Both the position numbers and the translations under genes were made by a program. Under the pieces are notes generated by a model that worked only from the letters and a program-made list of their open reading frames with translations, did not search any database and was not told where the DNA came from. Positions 36,802-45,302 of a stretch of 64,000 bases of DNA are shown here, one piece after another. Each line of letters begins with the position of its first letter. The stretch's first letter is position 1. Location: positions 310,001-374,000 of the forward strand of contig NZ_PGEP01000001.1 in assembly GCF_002797445.1 (NCBI RefSeq), written 5' to 3'. The stretch is from Acidovorax sp. 69 (GTDB lineage Bacteria > Pseudomonadota > Gammaproteobacteria > Burkholderiales > Burkholderiaceae_C).

Positions 36802-37713
36802 ATGAGCACACAGCTCCTTGATTACCCGGTCACCTCCACCGCGCCCGCCATGTCTTCCAACTCCCCCCGCAAGGTACTCATCGGGCTGATCGGTGCTGGC
36901 ATCCAGAAGTCGCTGTCGCCCGCTCTGCACGAAGAAGAGGCGCGCCACCACGGCATGCGCCTGCACTACCAGCTCATCGATCTGGACCGCTCGGCCTCCT
37001 CCACGGAGCACCTGCCCACGCTGCTGTCGGCAGCGCGCATCATGGGCTACGCGGGCTGCAATGTGACCTACCCCTGCAAGCAGGCGGTGATCCCGTACCT
37101 CGACAGCCTGTCCGAAGAAGCGCGTGCCATGGGCGCCGTGAACACCGTCGTCATCCGCGATGGCCAGCTGGTGGGGCACAACACCGACGGATCGGGCTGG
37201 GCCTGGGGCTTCACCCGCGCGCTGCCGAACGCTGACCTGGGCCGCGTGGTGCTGCTGGGCGCGGGCGGTGCGGGCGCCGCCATTGCCCACGCCGTGCTGC
37301 GCCTGGGCGCCCGGCACCTGAGCATCGTGGATGCACAACCCGAACGGGCTGCACAACTGGCAGCCGATGTGAATGCGCTCTATGGCCCTCAGGCCGAGGC
37401 CGGGGAGATCCGATCGGCCATGGCAAGCGCCACCGGGCTGATCCACGCTACGCCCACAGGCATGGACAAGCTCCCTGGCCTGCCTCTCGATGTGAGTCTG
37501 CTGCGGTCCGAGATGTGGGTGTCTGAAGTGGTGTATTTCCCGTTGGATACCGCGCTGGTTCAAGCTGCGCGAGCCCTGGGTTGCAAGGTGTCGGACGGCG
37601 GCGGCATGGCGGTGGGCCAGGCGGTGGGCGCGTTCGAGCTGTTCACCGGCGAGGCCCCTGACGCAGCCCGCATGGACGCGCATTTCCGCCGCATGGTCAG
37701 CACGCGTCAATGA
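36802..37713 (+). CDS. Shikimate/quinate dehydrogenase (AroE family, catabolic type)
   Basis: 303 aa, longer than biosynthetic AroE (about 270-280). The substrate region reads IQKSLSPALHEEEARHHGM and CNVTYPCKQAVIPYLD, with the catalytic lysine, then GAVNTVV and GHNTDGSGW with the catalytic aspartate. The nucleotide loop is LLGAGGAGAAIAHAV, and GGGMAVGQAVGAFELFTG ends the fold. The YPCKQ variant resembles NAD-dependent quinate/shikimate dehydrogenases rather than the biosynthetic enzyme. Its operon with a TRAP system and a dehydroshikimate dehydratase candidate supports a degradative role. Confidence 0.88.
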   Translation: MSTQLLDYPVTSTAPAMSSNSPRKVLIGLIGAGIQKSLSPALHEEEARHHGMRLHYQLIDLDRSASSTEHLPTLLSAARIMGYAGCNVTYPCKQAVIPYLDSLSEEARAMGAVNTVVIRDGQLVGHNTDGSGWAWGFTRALPNADLGRVVLLGAGGAGAAIAHAVLRLGARHLSIVDAQPERAAQLAADVNALYGPQAEAGEIRSAMASATGLIHATPTGMDKLPGLPLDVSLLRSEMWVSEVVYFPLDTALVQAARALGCKVSDGGGMAVGQAVGAFELFTGEAPDAARMDAHFRRMVSTRQ

Positions 37714-37747
37714 CCTCTCCCACAGCAGTTCACAAGGAGTCGAACCC

Positions 37748-38647
37748 ATGAGCACCCCGATGGTGGCCACCCGCGAAGCGCTCGGCGACATGCCCAACCC
37801 CCTGGGCCTGCAGGGCATCGAGTTCATTGAATACGCCACCAGTCGCCCGCAGGCGCTGGGGCAGGCGCTGGAGCGCATGGGCTTTCAGCCCGTGGCGCGC
37901 CACCGCTCGCGCGAGGTGCTTCTGTACCGCCAGGGCGACATGAACATCATCGTCAACGCGCACCAGGACAGCGAACGCACCGGCGTGCACGCGCCGCCCG
38001 CGCTGACAGAAACCCCAGTACTGGCCGCCATCGCCTTCCGCGTGGGCAACGCCGCCGCCGCCTACCGCCGCGTGCTGGAGCTGGGGGCATGGGCCGTGCA
38101 CACCGAAGTCGAAGTCATGGAGCTGAACATCCCTGCCATTCACGGAGTGGGTTCCAGCCGCATCTATTTTGTGGACCGGTACAAGGAGTTCTCGATCTAC
38201 GACGTGGACTTTGTGTCCATCCCCACTGTTGAGCCCCGTCCTGCCGCTCTGGCCGGGCTGCACTTGTTTGGTGTGGTGCAGTACATCGGCCTGGGTCGCC
38301 TGCAGGACTGGACCCATTTCTATGGCGAACTTTTCGGGTTTGCAGAGCTGTCCCCCGAGCAGTCTTTTGGCGTGCTCACGCACGGCCGTATCCTGGCAAG
38401 CCCCTGTGGCACGCTGCACTGGCAGCTGATCGAACCACTGGTCGATGCATTGGATGCCGACCCCGAGGAGTTGCTGCAGCGTGTGGCCTTTGGAACGCCC
38501 GATGTCATGGCCACCGTGAACGCGCTGCGCGCGCGGGGTGTGGACTTTGTCGAATCGCCCCAGGGTGTGCACACCGGCACACGCGGCGCCCTCACGCGCG
38601 CCGACGTGGGCTCGCCCAGTTTCGAACTGGTGCTGGACGCCCGCTGA
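37748..38647 (+). CDS. HPPD-like VOC-fold protein (stand-alone QuiC1 C-domain type)
   Basis: 299 aa. Two VOC modules resemble 4-hydroxyphenylpyruvate dioxygenase: GIEFIEYATSRPQALGQALE, MGFQPVARHRSREVLLYRQG, then GLHLFGVVQYIGLGRLQDWT, HFYGELFGF, ILASPCGTLHWQLIEP and FELVLDAR. It is shorter than true HPPD (about 360). In some Pseudomonas QuiC1 proteins a dehydroshikimate dehydratase is fused to such a domain of uncertain function. Here the same two parts are separate adjacent genes. A true dioxygenase of an aromatic intermediate is the alternative. Confidence 0.75.
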   Translation: MSTPMVATREALGDMPNPLGLQGIEFIEYATSRPQALGQALERMGFQPVARHRSREVLLYRQGDMNIIVNAHQDSERTGVHAPPALTETPVLAAIAFRVGNAAAAYRRVLELGAWAVHTEVEVMELNIPAIHGVGSSRIYFVDRYKEFSIYDVDFVSIPTVEPRPAALAGLHLFGVVQYIGLGRLQDWTHFYGELFGFAELSPEQSFGVLTHGRILASPCGTLHWQLIEPLVDALDADPEELLQRVAFGTPDVMATVNALRARGVDFVESPQGVHTGTRGALTRADVGSPSFELVLDAR

Positions 38648-38662
38648 CCCTGGAGTACACCC

Positions 38663-39568
38663 ATGCGCACATCCACCATGCAACGCAACGTCGCCGACTT
38701 CGGCATGGACACCATCAGCCTGGCCGGCCCGCTCGAAGCCAAGCTCGCCGCCGTCAAGGCCGCAGGTTTTGGCCAGATCATGCTGGCCGCGCGCGACATC
38801 GTGGGCCACCCACAAGGCATCGAAGCGGCCGTGCACGCCGTGCGCAGCAGTGGCCTGCGCGTGACGGGTTTCCAGGTGCTGCGCGACTTTGAAGGCCTGT
38901 CGGGCCACCTGCACAGCTACAAGGTGGACATCGCCAAACAAATGATTCTGATGGCACTTGACCTGGGTGCGCCGCTGCTACTGGCCTGCAGCTCCACCTC
39001 GTCGCACGCCACGGCGGACGCCGACGCCATTGCGCGCGACCTGCGCAAACTGGCCCTGCTGGCGCTGCCGCACGGAATTCGCGTGGCGTTTGAAGGACTC
39101 TCGTGGGGGCGGCACATCAACGAGGTGCACCAGGCCTGGGCGGCGGTGGAGCAGGCCGATTGTCCCAACCTCGGCCTGGCCGTCGATTCGTATCACCAGT
39201 TCGCCACCAGCACCCCGCTCGCAGCGCTGGCCGACGTAGACCCCGAGAAGATCTATCTGGTGCAGCTCTCGGATTTCATGTGGCAGGAGACCCGCACGGT
39301 GCAAGAGCGCATCGACACCGCGCGGCACTTCCGTGTGTTCCCCGGCGAGGGCGTGCACAGCCAGGCGCTGGCCGAGCTGGTGCGCACGCTCGACAGCATG
39401 GGCTACGAAGGCGACTACAGTTTTGAGGTCTTCAACGACGACTACCAGCAGCTGCCGTTGCCCTATGTGGCGCAGCGGGCCTGGAACAGTGCGCTGTGGC
39501 TGGCAGAAGGTGTGCTGCAGCGTGCTGTGCCGCTGCCGGGGCACCTGCGCATCAAAACCTTGGCGTGA
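38663..39568 (+). CDS. TIM-barrel 3-dehydroshikimate dehydratase candidate (QuiC-like)
   Basis: 301 aa of the sugar phosphate isomerase/epimerase (AP endonuclease 2) superfamily. The metal ligands fit: glutamate in RVAFEGLSWGRHINEVHQAW, aspartate-histidine in LGLAVDSYHQFA, LVQLSDFMW, and glutamate in YSFEVFNDDY. The SWG-R-H and DSYH segments resemble dehydroshikimate dehydratases that make protocatechuate. It starts 15 bp after the HPPD-like gene, at the end of the TRAP/dehydrogenase operon. Another sugar-isomerase function is possible but fits the neighbours less well. Confidence 0.82.
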   Translation: MRTSTMQRNVADFGMDTISLAGPLEAKLAAVKAAGFGQIMLAARDIVGHPQGIEAAVHAVRSSGLRVTGFQVLRDFEGLSGHLHSYKVDIAKQMILMALDLGAPLLLACSSTSSHATADADAIARDLRKLALLALPHGIRVAFEGLSWGRHINEVHQAWAAVEQADCPNLGLAVDSYHQFATSTPLAALADVDPEKIYLVQLSDFMWQETRTVQERIDTARHFRVFPGEGVHSQALAELVRTLDSMGYEGDYSFEVFNDDYQQLPLPYVAQRAWNSALWLAEGVLQRAVPLPGHLRIKTLA

Positions 39569-39590
39569 TCAACGCATCAACGGGCCCCGA

Positions 39591-40046
39591 TCAACTGTTG
39601 GCGCGCTTTTTGAGCCAGCGCATCAGTGCGCCGACCACGGGCAGTTTTTCGTACAACTCTTCGGCCGCGTCCCAATAGTCGCGGTGCAGCGTGACCAGGC
39701 CTTGTTCGTCGAGCACCAGGTGCGATGCGCCGCGCACCGTCTGCGTCACGCCTTTGTGAAAGTCCTTGAACGCGAACAGGAAGTCCCAGGTCAAAAAGCA
39801 CTGTGCGCCCTGCACCACCCGGCCGGTGACCACAAAACGCGGCTGTTCCAGCGCCTCGAACATGTGGGCAAATATGGACTGGATCGCAGGTACGCCCTGC
39901 ACCTCGTTGAAAGGGTCCTTGAAGCGGGCCTGCGGTGTGTAGAACTGGCCGATGGTTGACACGTCAGCCGGTGAGAGGTTTTCAAAGAACGCGATGATGC
40001 GGGTGACGGCTTCTTCGCTGGTGGGATGGGGATGCGGGGGCAACAT
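39591..40046 (-). CDS. NTF2/SnoaL-like protein
   Basis: 151 aa from the ATG at 40046. The cone-shaped NTF2-like fold is suggested by SEEAVTRIIAFFENLSPADV, FYTPQARFKDPFNEVQGV, IQSIFAHMFEALEQPRFVV and VRGASHLVLDEQGLVTLHRD. It is the last gene of a long overlapping minus-strand operon, 11 bp after the SDR gene. Such proteins accompany SDR and CFA-like genes in lipid-modification clusters. No catalytic role can be assigned. Confidence 0.82.
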   Translation of the reverse strand: MLPPHPHPTSEEAVTRIIAFFENLSPADVSTIGQFYTPQARFKDPFNEVQGVPAIQSIFAHMFEALEQPRFVVTGRVVQGAQCFLTWDFLFAFKDFHKGVTQTVRGASHLVLDEQGLVTLHRDYWDAAEELYEKLPVVGALMRWLKKRANS

Positions 40047-40057
40047 GGCAAATAATC

Positions 40058-40840
40058 TCAAAGACCGGTGAAACGGCGGACCGCCGGAAAATACCACCGG
40101 TACGGCAACACCCGCAGCAGCTTCATCACGCGCGTGAAACGCTTGGGGAAATGGATGTCGAAATGTCCGCGTTCCCAGCCTTGCACAATGGCCGCCGCCG
40201 CCGCCTCGGGCGAGATCAGCGCGGGCATCGTGAAGTCATTGCCCGCGGTGAGCGGCGTGGCCACAAAACCAGGGTTGATCACGCTGACACCCATGCCCAT
40301 GTCATGTAAATCCAGGTACAGCGCTTCGGCCAGATTGATCAGCGCGGCCTTCGTGGGACCGTAGGCCAGGCTTTTGGGAAGGCCGCGAAAGCCCGCCACA
40401 CTGCTGATGACGCTCACATGCCCCGGGCGCCCGGCCTGCGCCGCCGCCAGCATGGCGGGCAACACGGCAGCCAACACATGCAGCACGCCGTTGTAGTTGA
40501 TCTGCTCATGGCGCAGCATCACCGCCAGATCGAAATCGGTGGCGCGCATGTCGCGGTAGTAGCCCGCGCAGTAGCACACCAGGTCGGGCGCGCCGCCTGC
40601 CAGGACCTGCGTGGCAGCGGCCTGCACTTGTGCAGGCTCCGCCGTGTCCATGGGCAGCGCCAGGCTGCCGGGGTGTTGGGCGACAAAAGCATCGAGCGCA
40701 TCACCGCTGCGCGCCGACACGATGACCTGCGCACCCCGCGCATGCAGCGCAGTAGCCGTGGCGCGGCCAATGCCACTGCTGGCCCCGATGAGCCAGGCCC
40801 GGCGGCCATGCCAGTCGCGCAGGGGGGGGTTGAGGCTCAT
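40058..40840 (-). CDS. Short-chain dehydrogenase/reductase
   Basis: 260 aa. The NADP(H)-binding motif is RAWLIGASSGIGRATA. The catalytic serine lies in VSVISSVAGFRG and the Tyr-Lys pair in SLAYGPTKAALINLAEAL; INPGFVATPL follows. The last ~40 residues are basic and hydrophobic (MKLLRVLPYRWYFPAVRRF), suggesting membrane association and a lipid substrate. The ATG overlaps the DUF3833 stop by 4 bp. The gene belongs to the CFA/DUF1365/FAD operon. Confidence 0.93.
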   Translation of the reverse strand: MSLNPPLRDWHGRRAWLIGASSGIGRATATALHARGAQVIVSARSGDALDAFVAQHPGSLALPMDTAEPAQVQAAATQVLAGGAPDLVCYCAGYYRDMRATDFDLAVMLRHEQINYNGVLHVLAAVLPAMLAAAQAGRPGHVSVISSVAGFRGLPKSLAYGPTKAALINLAEALYLDLHDMGMGVSVINPGFVATPLTAGNDFTMPALISPEAAAAAIVQGWERGHFDIHFPKRFTRVMKLLRVLPYRWYFPAVRRFTGL

Positions 40841-41379
40841 GGCGCGCGTTTGGTAAAGGACAAAGTGATCTCGCCCAGGCGGAATCCGAACTTGCTCATG
40901 GTGGCGCGGTTGAGCATCACGCGATCGTCGATGAGGTACATCCAGTCGTCCAGGTCCACGTTGTAGACCTTGCCGTCCACCGGCAGCGCCAGCGTGTAGT
41001 TCCAGCGGAAGGCGTTGCCGCGCGTCTGGCCGTTGGCCGTGCCCACCACGTCGTCGGCGACGCCCGTGTAGCGGCCGTCGGCGTGTTTCGTCAGGCGCCA
41101 GATGCGGCGCTGTGTGGTGCCGTCGGAGTAGGTGAAGGCTTCATCGAGCACGCCTTCATTGCCCTTCCACTGGCAATCCATCACCACAGTGAAGCGTTTG
41201 ACGATCTGGCCGCTGCGGTCCTGGAAGATGCCGTGGGCATCGATCTTGCCGTTGAAATACTGGGCCAGGTCGAGCACCGGCTTTTCGTTGGCATAACCGT
41301 CCAGGCTTTGGCTGGCACAGCCGGACAGGACCATGGGAGCCGCCACTGCGGCCGAAAGAAGGAGGCGTCGTTGCATCAT
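40837..41379 (-). CDS. DUF3833 lipoprotein
   Basis: 180 aa. A lipoprotein signal with lipobox VLSGC lies near residue 20. The DUF3833 domain reads YFNGKIDAHGIFQDRSGQIV, KRFTVVMDCQWKGNEGVLDE and LDDWMYLIDDRVMLNRATMS. It starts at the double ATG at 41374-41379, overlapping the MFS stop by 4 bp. It is a conserved member of the CFA/DUF1365 cluster in many proteobacteria and is presumed to bind or carry a modified lipid at the membrane. Confidence 0.9.
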   Translation of the reverse strand: MMQRRLLLSAAVAAPMVLSGCASQSLDGYANEKPVLDLAQYFNGKIDAHGIFQDRSGQIVKRFTVVMDCQWKGNEGVLDEAFTYSDGTTQRRIWRLTKHADGRYTGVADDVVGTANGQTRGNAFRWNYTLALPVDGKVYNVDLDDWMYLIDDRVMLNRATMSKFGFRLGEITLSFTKRAP

Positions 41380-42683
41380 GGTGGCGTCGCTTGAGAGGTC
41401 AGGAATGCGTCGCGCTCGCGCGCAGGCCGCAGGATGAGTACATACAGTGCAGCCGCAGCCAGCAGCTTGAGCACGCAGGGCAGCACCGCGTAGGCCAAGC
41501 CCAGGGTCTGCAGGCCACCTTCGCTGCGTGTGCCGGGCGTGTAGCCCCACCAGCCCAGCAGCGGCAGCGCCAGGCCCGCAGCCAGCGCCAGGTTGAGCTT
41601 GGTGGCAAAGTTCCACCAGCCGAAGTACGCGCCTTCATGCTGTCCACTGTCGCCCTCGGAGGCGATCACGCCGGCCAGCAGCGCGCTGGGCAGGGCCAGG
41701 TCCGTGCCCAGCGCCGCGCCGGACAGCGCGCAGACCAGCAGGAACGGCAGCACATCGCCCGCGCCCAGAAAGGCAGTCCATACAAACACGGCAATCGCCA
41801 GCAACATGCCCGCCAGCCAGGTGCGCGCCAAACCCCCGTGTGCTACGGCACGCAGCCACAGCGGAATCGACAGCGCGGCACACACAAAGTACGCGGCCAG
41901 GAACATGGGCTCCTGCGCGGGCGGGGCCTGCAAGCGGTCCTGGATGAAAAACAGCACCAGCGTGGCCGGGATGGCGCTGGCAATGCCGTTGAGCATGAAC
42001 ACGGTCAGCAGACGGCGGAATGCGGGGCGCCCCCAGGGCCGCCACAGGCTGGCGCGCTGGGGCGGGCGGTATACACCGGCATCCCCCACCATGGGGCGCG
42101 GTGCACGCGTCCAGCACCACCAGCCCAGCAACAAGCTGAGGGCGAATACGCCGAGCATCACCGGCAGCCCCAGCAGTGCGGGCAGCACGGAGGCCAGCAC
42201 CACGCCCACCAGCGCAGCCCCTTCGCGCCACGCCACGATGCGGCCACGCTGCAATTCGTCGCCCCCCAGACGCGCGCCCCAGGACTGGTGCGCGATGCTG
42301 AGCTGGCTGTAGGCGATGTAGGTGATGAGCAGCGCAAAGAATGCCCAGGCAACGAGTGCATCGCTGCCGCGAACAGGCGGATAAAACAAGCCACTCAGCC
42401 CCGAAGCCAGCACACCGGCTGACACGGCGCCCACGGCCAGCACCGGTCGCACAGAGCGGCCAAACAGTTGGTCGGCAAGGCGGCCCAACAGCGGGTCGGT
42501 GAACGCATCAAACAAGCGTGCCGCCAGCAGCACTGCGCCCAGCGTGGCCAGCGGCATGCCGAACTCGCGTGCGTAGTGGTTGGGCAGCAGCACATACAAC
42601 GGCAACGCCACAAACGCCAGTGGCAGCCCCAGCAGCCCATAGGCCAGGCCTTGACCCGCACGCAGGGGCGGTGTCGAGGTCAT
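41376..42683 (-). CDS. MFS transporter (GPH-like)
   Basis: 435 aa with 12 predicted membrane segments. MFS features are FDAFTDPLLGRLADQLFGRS after helix 2 and AYSQLSIAHQSWGARLGGDE. The DPLLGRLAD signature is typical of sugar:cation symporter-like (GPH/MelB) members. The substrate is unknown. In this operon a lipid-linked or membrane-internal role is more likely than sugar uptake. It overlaps both neighbours by 4 bp. Confidence 0.9.
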   Translation of the reverse strand: MTSTPPLRAGQGLAYGLLGLPLAFVALPLYVLLPNHYAREFGMPLATLGAVLLAARLFDAFTDPLLGRLADQLFGRSVRPVLAVGAVSAGVLASGLSGLFYPPVRGSDALVAWAFFALLITYIAYSQLSIAHQSWGARLGGDELQRGRIVAWREGAALVGVVLASVLPALLGLPVMLGVFALSLLLGWWCWTRAPRPMVGDAGVYRPPQRASLWRPWGRPAFRRLLTVFMLNGIASAIPATLVLFFIQDRLQAPPAQEPMFLAAYFVCAALSIPLWLRAVAHGGLARTWLAGMLLAIAVFVWTAFLGAGDVLPFLLVCALSGAALGTDLALPSALLAGVIASEGDSGQHEGAYFGWWNFATKLNLALAAGLALPLLGWWGYTPGTRSEGGLQTLGLAYAVLPCVLKLLAAAALYVLILRPARERDAFLTSQATPP

Positions 42684-43249
42684 GGCTGGCCCTGGGGCCG
42701 GGTGGCGGCGATCAGGTCCTGGCGCAGCCGAGGCTCCGAGGTCTGGGGCGACAGCCAGATGCCGAAGAACAGGCGCGAGAACTCGGCGTCGGGCACCTCG
42801 CCCACCACACGCCCTGCCATCTTGAATATGGCGCCTGCACCGGGCTGGTACAGGCCCAGCAAGCGGTCGCCGGCCTTCACATTCGGCAACGCCGACTGCA
42901 GCGCCTGCTGCCAGCGCTCGGCCTGCTGTGGCGTGAAGCTGCCCACGCGCCGCATTTCTTCGATAGAGCGCTTGGCGATGGCCTCGCCCGAAAAGTCGCG
43001 GTGGTAGGTCAGCTCCAGCGCCAGCGGATGCGCCGCGTAGTTGTTGGCATCAAAACCGGGCTGCACCCACAGCCGCGCGCGGTAGATCTCAAATCCCAGG
43101 AACCGCAGCACGCCCTGGCCCACCAGGCGAGCCCCCGACAACGGGGCTGCAGCGGCTGCGCTGGCCTCTGCAACCTGCGCCAGCGCGGTTTGAGGGCCTA
43201 AAGCCACCAATGCGCCAGTGAATATTGCGGCAACAGCTATATTTTTCAT
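42680..43249 (-). CDS. Chalcone-isomerase-like periplasmic protein
   Basis: 189 aa with a signal peptide (MKNIAVAAIFTGALVALG, cleavage near ALAQ). The chalcone isomerase-like fold (Chalcone_3) is indicated by GQGVLRFLGFEIYRARLWVQ, ALELTYHRDFSGEAIAKRSI, EEMRRVGSFTPQQAERWQQA and RLFFGIWLSPQTSEPRLRQ. Bacterial members are thought to bind fatty acids rather than isomerise chalcone. It lies 8 bp after the CFA-like gene. Confidence 0.88.
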   Translation of the reverse strand: MKNIAVAAIFTGALVALGPQTALAQVAEASAAAAAPLSGARLVGQGVLRFLGFEIYRARLWVQPGFDANNYAAHPLALELTYHRDFSGEAIAKRSIEEMRRVGSFTPQQAERWQQALQSALPNVKAGDRLLGLYQPGAGAIFKMAGRVVGEVPDAEFSRLFFGIWLSPQTSEPRLRQDLIAATRPQGQP

Positions 43250-43257
43250 AGCAAACC

Positions 43258-44499
43258 TCAGTCCTTGATCAGCGTGTACTGCACCAGGTCAATGTTGCTC
43301 ATCGCAAACGCCGCCTCGCAATACGCCAGGTAGAACTCCCAGATGTGCATGAAGCGCTGGTCGAACCCCAGCTGCAGGATCTGCGTGCGCTGCGCCAGAA
43401 AACGCTCGCGCCAGCGTTTGAGGGTCTCGGCATAGTCCTGGCCAAAAGCGAACTCGTCCACCACCCGCAGGCCAGCTGCCTCGGCCTCGCGGCGGAACTC
43501 GCGCGGGCACGGCAGGCAGCCACCGGGGAAGATGTACTGCTGGATGAAGTCGGTGGAGCTGATGTAGCGCTCGAACAGGCTGTCGTCGATCACGATGCTC
43601 TGGATGCAGGCCTTGCCGCCGGGCTTGAGCAGGCGGTTCACCGACTGGAAGTAGGTGGGCCAGTATTCGCGGCCCACAGCCTCGACCATTTCGACGGAGC
43701 AGATGGCGTCATAGGGGCCGTCGGCGATGTCACGGTAGTCCTGCAGGCGCAGGTCGGCCTGGTTCTCCACCCCATGGGCCGCCATGCGTTTCTGCGCAAA
43801 CGCCAGTTGCTCGGTGGACAGCGTCACGCCAGTGAGGGACGCACCAAACTCGGTGGTCGCCATCTCGGCCAGCGCGCCCCAGCCGCAGCCAATCTCCAGC
43901 ACGCGGGCACCGGGCTGCACGCCCGCCATGCGCAGCGCGCGGCGCACCTTGGCGTGCTGTGCGGTGCGCATGTCGCCGCCCGCGTCGCCCTCGAACCAGG
44001 CGGACGAATAGTTCATCGTGTCGTCCAGCCACAGTTCGTAGAACGCATTGCCCAGGTCGTAATGGGCGTGGATATTTTTCTGGCTGTTGGCGCGTGTGTT
44101 GCGGTTGAGCAGGTGCTTGACGCGGTACAGCAGCCGCCCGGCCCAGGTGCCGTAGATCACGCCTTCGATCTGCTGGCGGTTGGCGACAAAAAGCTTGAGC
44201 AGGTCGGTGAGGTGCGGCGTGGTCCAGTCGCCTGCGATGTAGCTCTCGGCAAACCCGATGTCGCCCGACCGGAGCGCTGCGCTGCACACGTTCCAGTTCT
44301 TGAGCGTGATGGCCGCCGAGGGGCCGTTGCCGTGCCCGAAATGCTGCAGCGTGCCATCGGGCAGTTGCACTGTGAGGTGGCCGTGCTGCAGTCGCTGCAG
44401 TAGCTTGAGCGCTGTGCGTGCCGCAGCAGGGGTGCCTGCAGGCAGGGTCAAGGCAGAACGGGTGGCAGTGGTGGAGTTCATGGCGGTCTCGTTGGTCAT
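43258..44499 (-). CDS. cfa: Cyclopropane-fatty-acyl-phospholipid synthase family methyltransferase
   Basis: 413 aa from the ATG at 44499. The SAM-binding motif is VLEIGCGWGALAEMATTEFG. Other CFA features are HYDLGNAFYELWLDDTMNYS, SSAWF, SVEMVEAVGREYWPTYF and FIQQYIFPGGCLP. These enzymes add a methyl or methylene group across unsaturated acyl chains in membrane phospholipids. With FAD-oxidoreductase and DUF1365 partners they are linked in other proteobacteria to methylated or furan fatty acids. A classic cyclopropane product is the alternative. Confidence 0.94.
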   Translation of the reverse strand: MTNETAMNSTTATRSALTLPAGTPAAARTALKLLQRLQHGHLTVQLPDGTLQHFGHGNGPSAAITLKNWNVCSAALRSGDIGFAESYIAGDWTTPHLTDLLKLFVANRQQIEGVIYGTWAGRLLYRVKHLLNRNTRANSQKNIHAHYDLGNAFYELWLDDTMNYSSAWFEGDAGGDMRTAQHAKVRRALRMAGVQPGARVLEIGCGWGALAEMATTEFGASLTGVTLSTEQLAFAQKRMAAHGVENQADLRLQDYRDIADGPYDAICSVEMVEAVGREYWPTYFQSVNRLLKPGGKACIQSIVIDDSLFERYISSTDFIQQYIFPGGCLPCPREFRREAEAAGLRVVDEFAFGQDYAETLKRWRERFLAQRTQILQLGFDQRFMHIWEFYLAYCEAAFAMSNIDLVQYTLIKD

Positions 44500-44504
44500 G
44501 GCTG

Positions 44505-45302
44505 TCAACGGGTCACGATGGAGGCTGGCGCCTCGGGCTTGCGATGGAAACGCACGCGCTTGAGCCACAGCTGCAGCGCGTGCCAGTGGATGCGGGCCAC
44601 GATGGCCAGCGTCATGACGGGGTAGCCCCACAGCGCCTGGCGCAAGGTGCGCGCGTTGGCGTGCAACAGCGTGCCGCTCACGCTGGTCTGTATCAGTGGG
44701 CCGCTGGCGTCGTCGTAGTCGATGCGCGCTACGGTGCGACCTTCATCGGCGGGTGCCGCCGCCGTGCGCATGAAACGAAAGCGATAGCCTCCGGTCACTT
44801 CGCAAAATGGCGATACATGGAACACCTTGCGCGCCTGTTGCTCCACACCGTACTGCGGCGCATCCAACAGGTAGCAGTGGCGCTCGCCAAAGGTGTTGTT
44901 CACCTCCACCACGATGGCGCGCAGGCTGCCATCGGCACGGTGGCAGTACCAGAAGCTCACGGGCTTGAAGGTGTGGCCCAGCACACGCGGGTAGCAGTGC
45001 AGCCAGACCTCGCCCACCGCGTCGTCAATGCCTTCGGTGCGCAGCAGGTCGTCGAGCCAGGCCAGCGCCCCGCCCTGGTCAGCACTTCGACCATCACCAT
45101 GGTCTGTGTCATGAAAGCTGATGGCGCCGCGCCGGTTGACCGCCAGCGCACTCTGCATACCCGTCGTTTGCGCAAGGCTGCGCATCGGGAGCATCAGGAA
45201 GAACGTGGGGTAAGCAAACGCATGCCTTTTGGGCCGCAGCCGCGTGTGGCGCACCTGGCCGAAGCCGATGAGCGGCAGAGCCGGCGGGGTCGTAAGGCTC
45301 AC
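44505..45302 (-). CDS. DUF1365 protein
   Basis: About 265 aa from the GTG at 45302, which overlaps the FAD-oxidoreductase stop by 4 bp; a start at 45317 is possible. DUF1365 motifs are VRHTRLRPKRHAFAYPTFFL, VGEVWLHCYPRVLGHTFKPV, SFWYCHRADGSLRAIVVEVN and NTFGERHCYLL. It is almost always encoded between an FAD oxidoreductase and a CFA-like methyltransferase and probably acts on the same lipid. A C-terminal hydrophobic segment suggests membrane contact. Confidence 0.93.
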   Translation of the reverse strand: MSLTTPPALPLIGFGQVRHTRLRPKRHAFAYPTFFLMLPMRSLAQTTGMQSALAVNRRGAISFHDTDHGDGRSADQGGALAWLDDLLRTEGIDDAVGEVWLHCYPRVLGHTFKPVSFWYCHRADGSLRAIVVEVNNTFGERHCYLLDAPQYGVEQQARKVFHVSPFCEVTGGYRFRFMRTAAAPADEGRTVARIDYDDASGPLIQTSVSGTLLHANARTLRQALWGYPVMTLAIVARIHWHALQLWLKRVRFHRKPEAPASIVTR

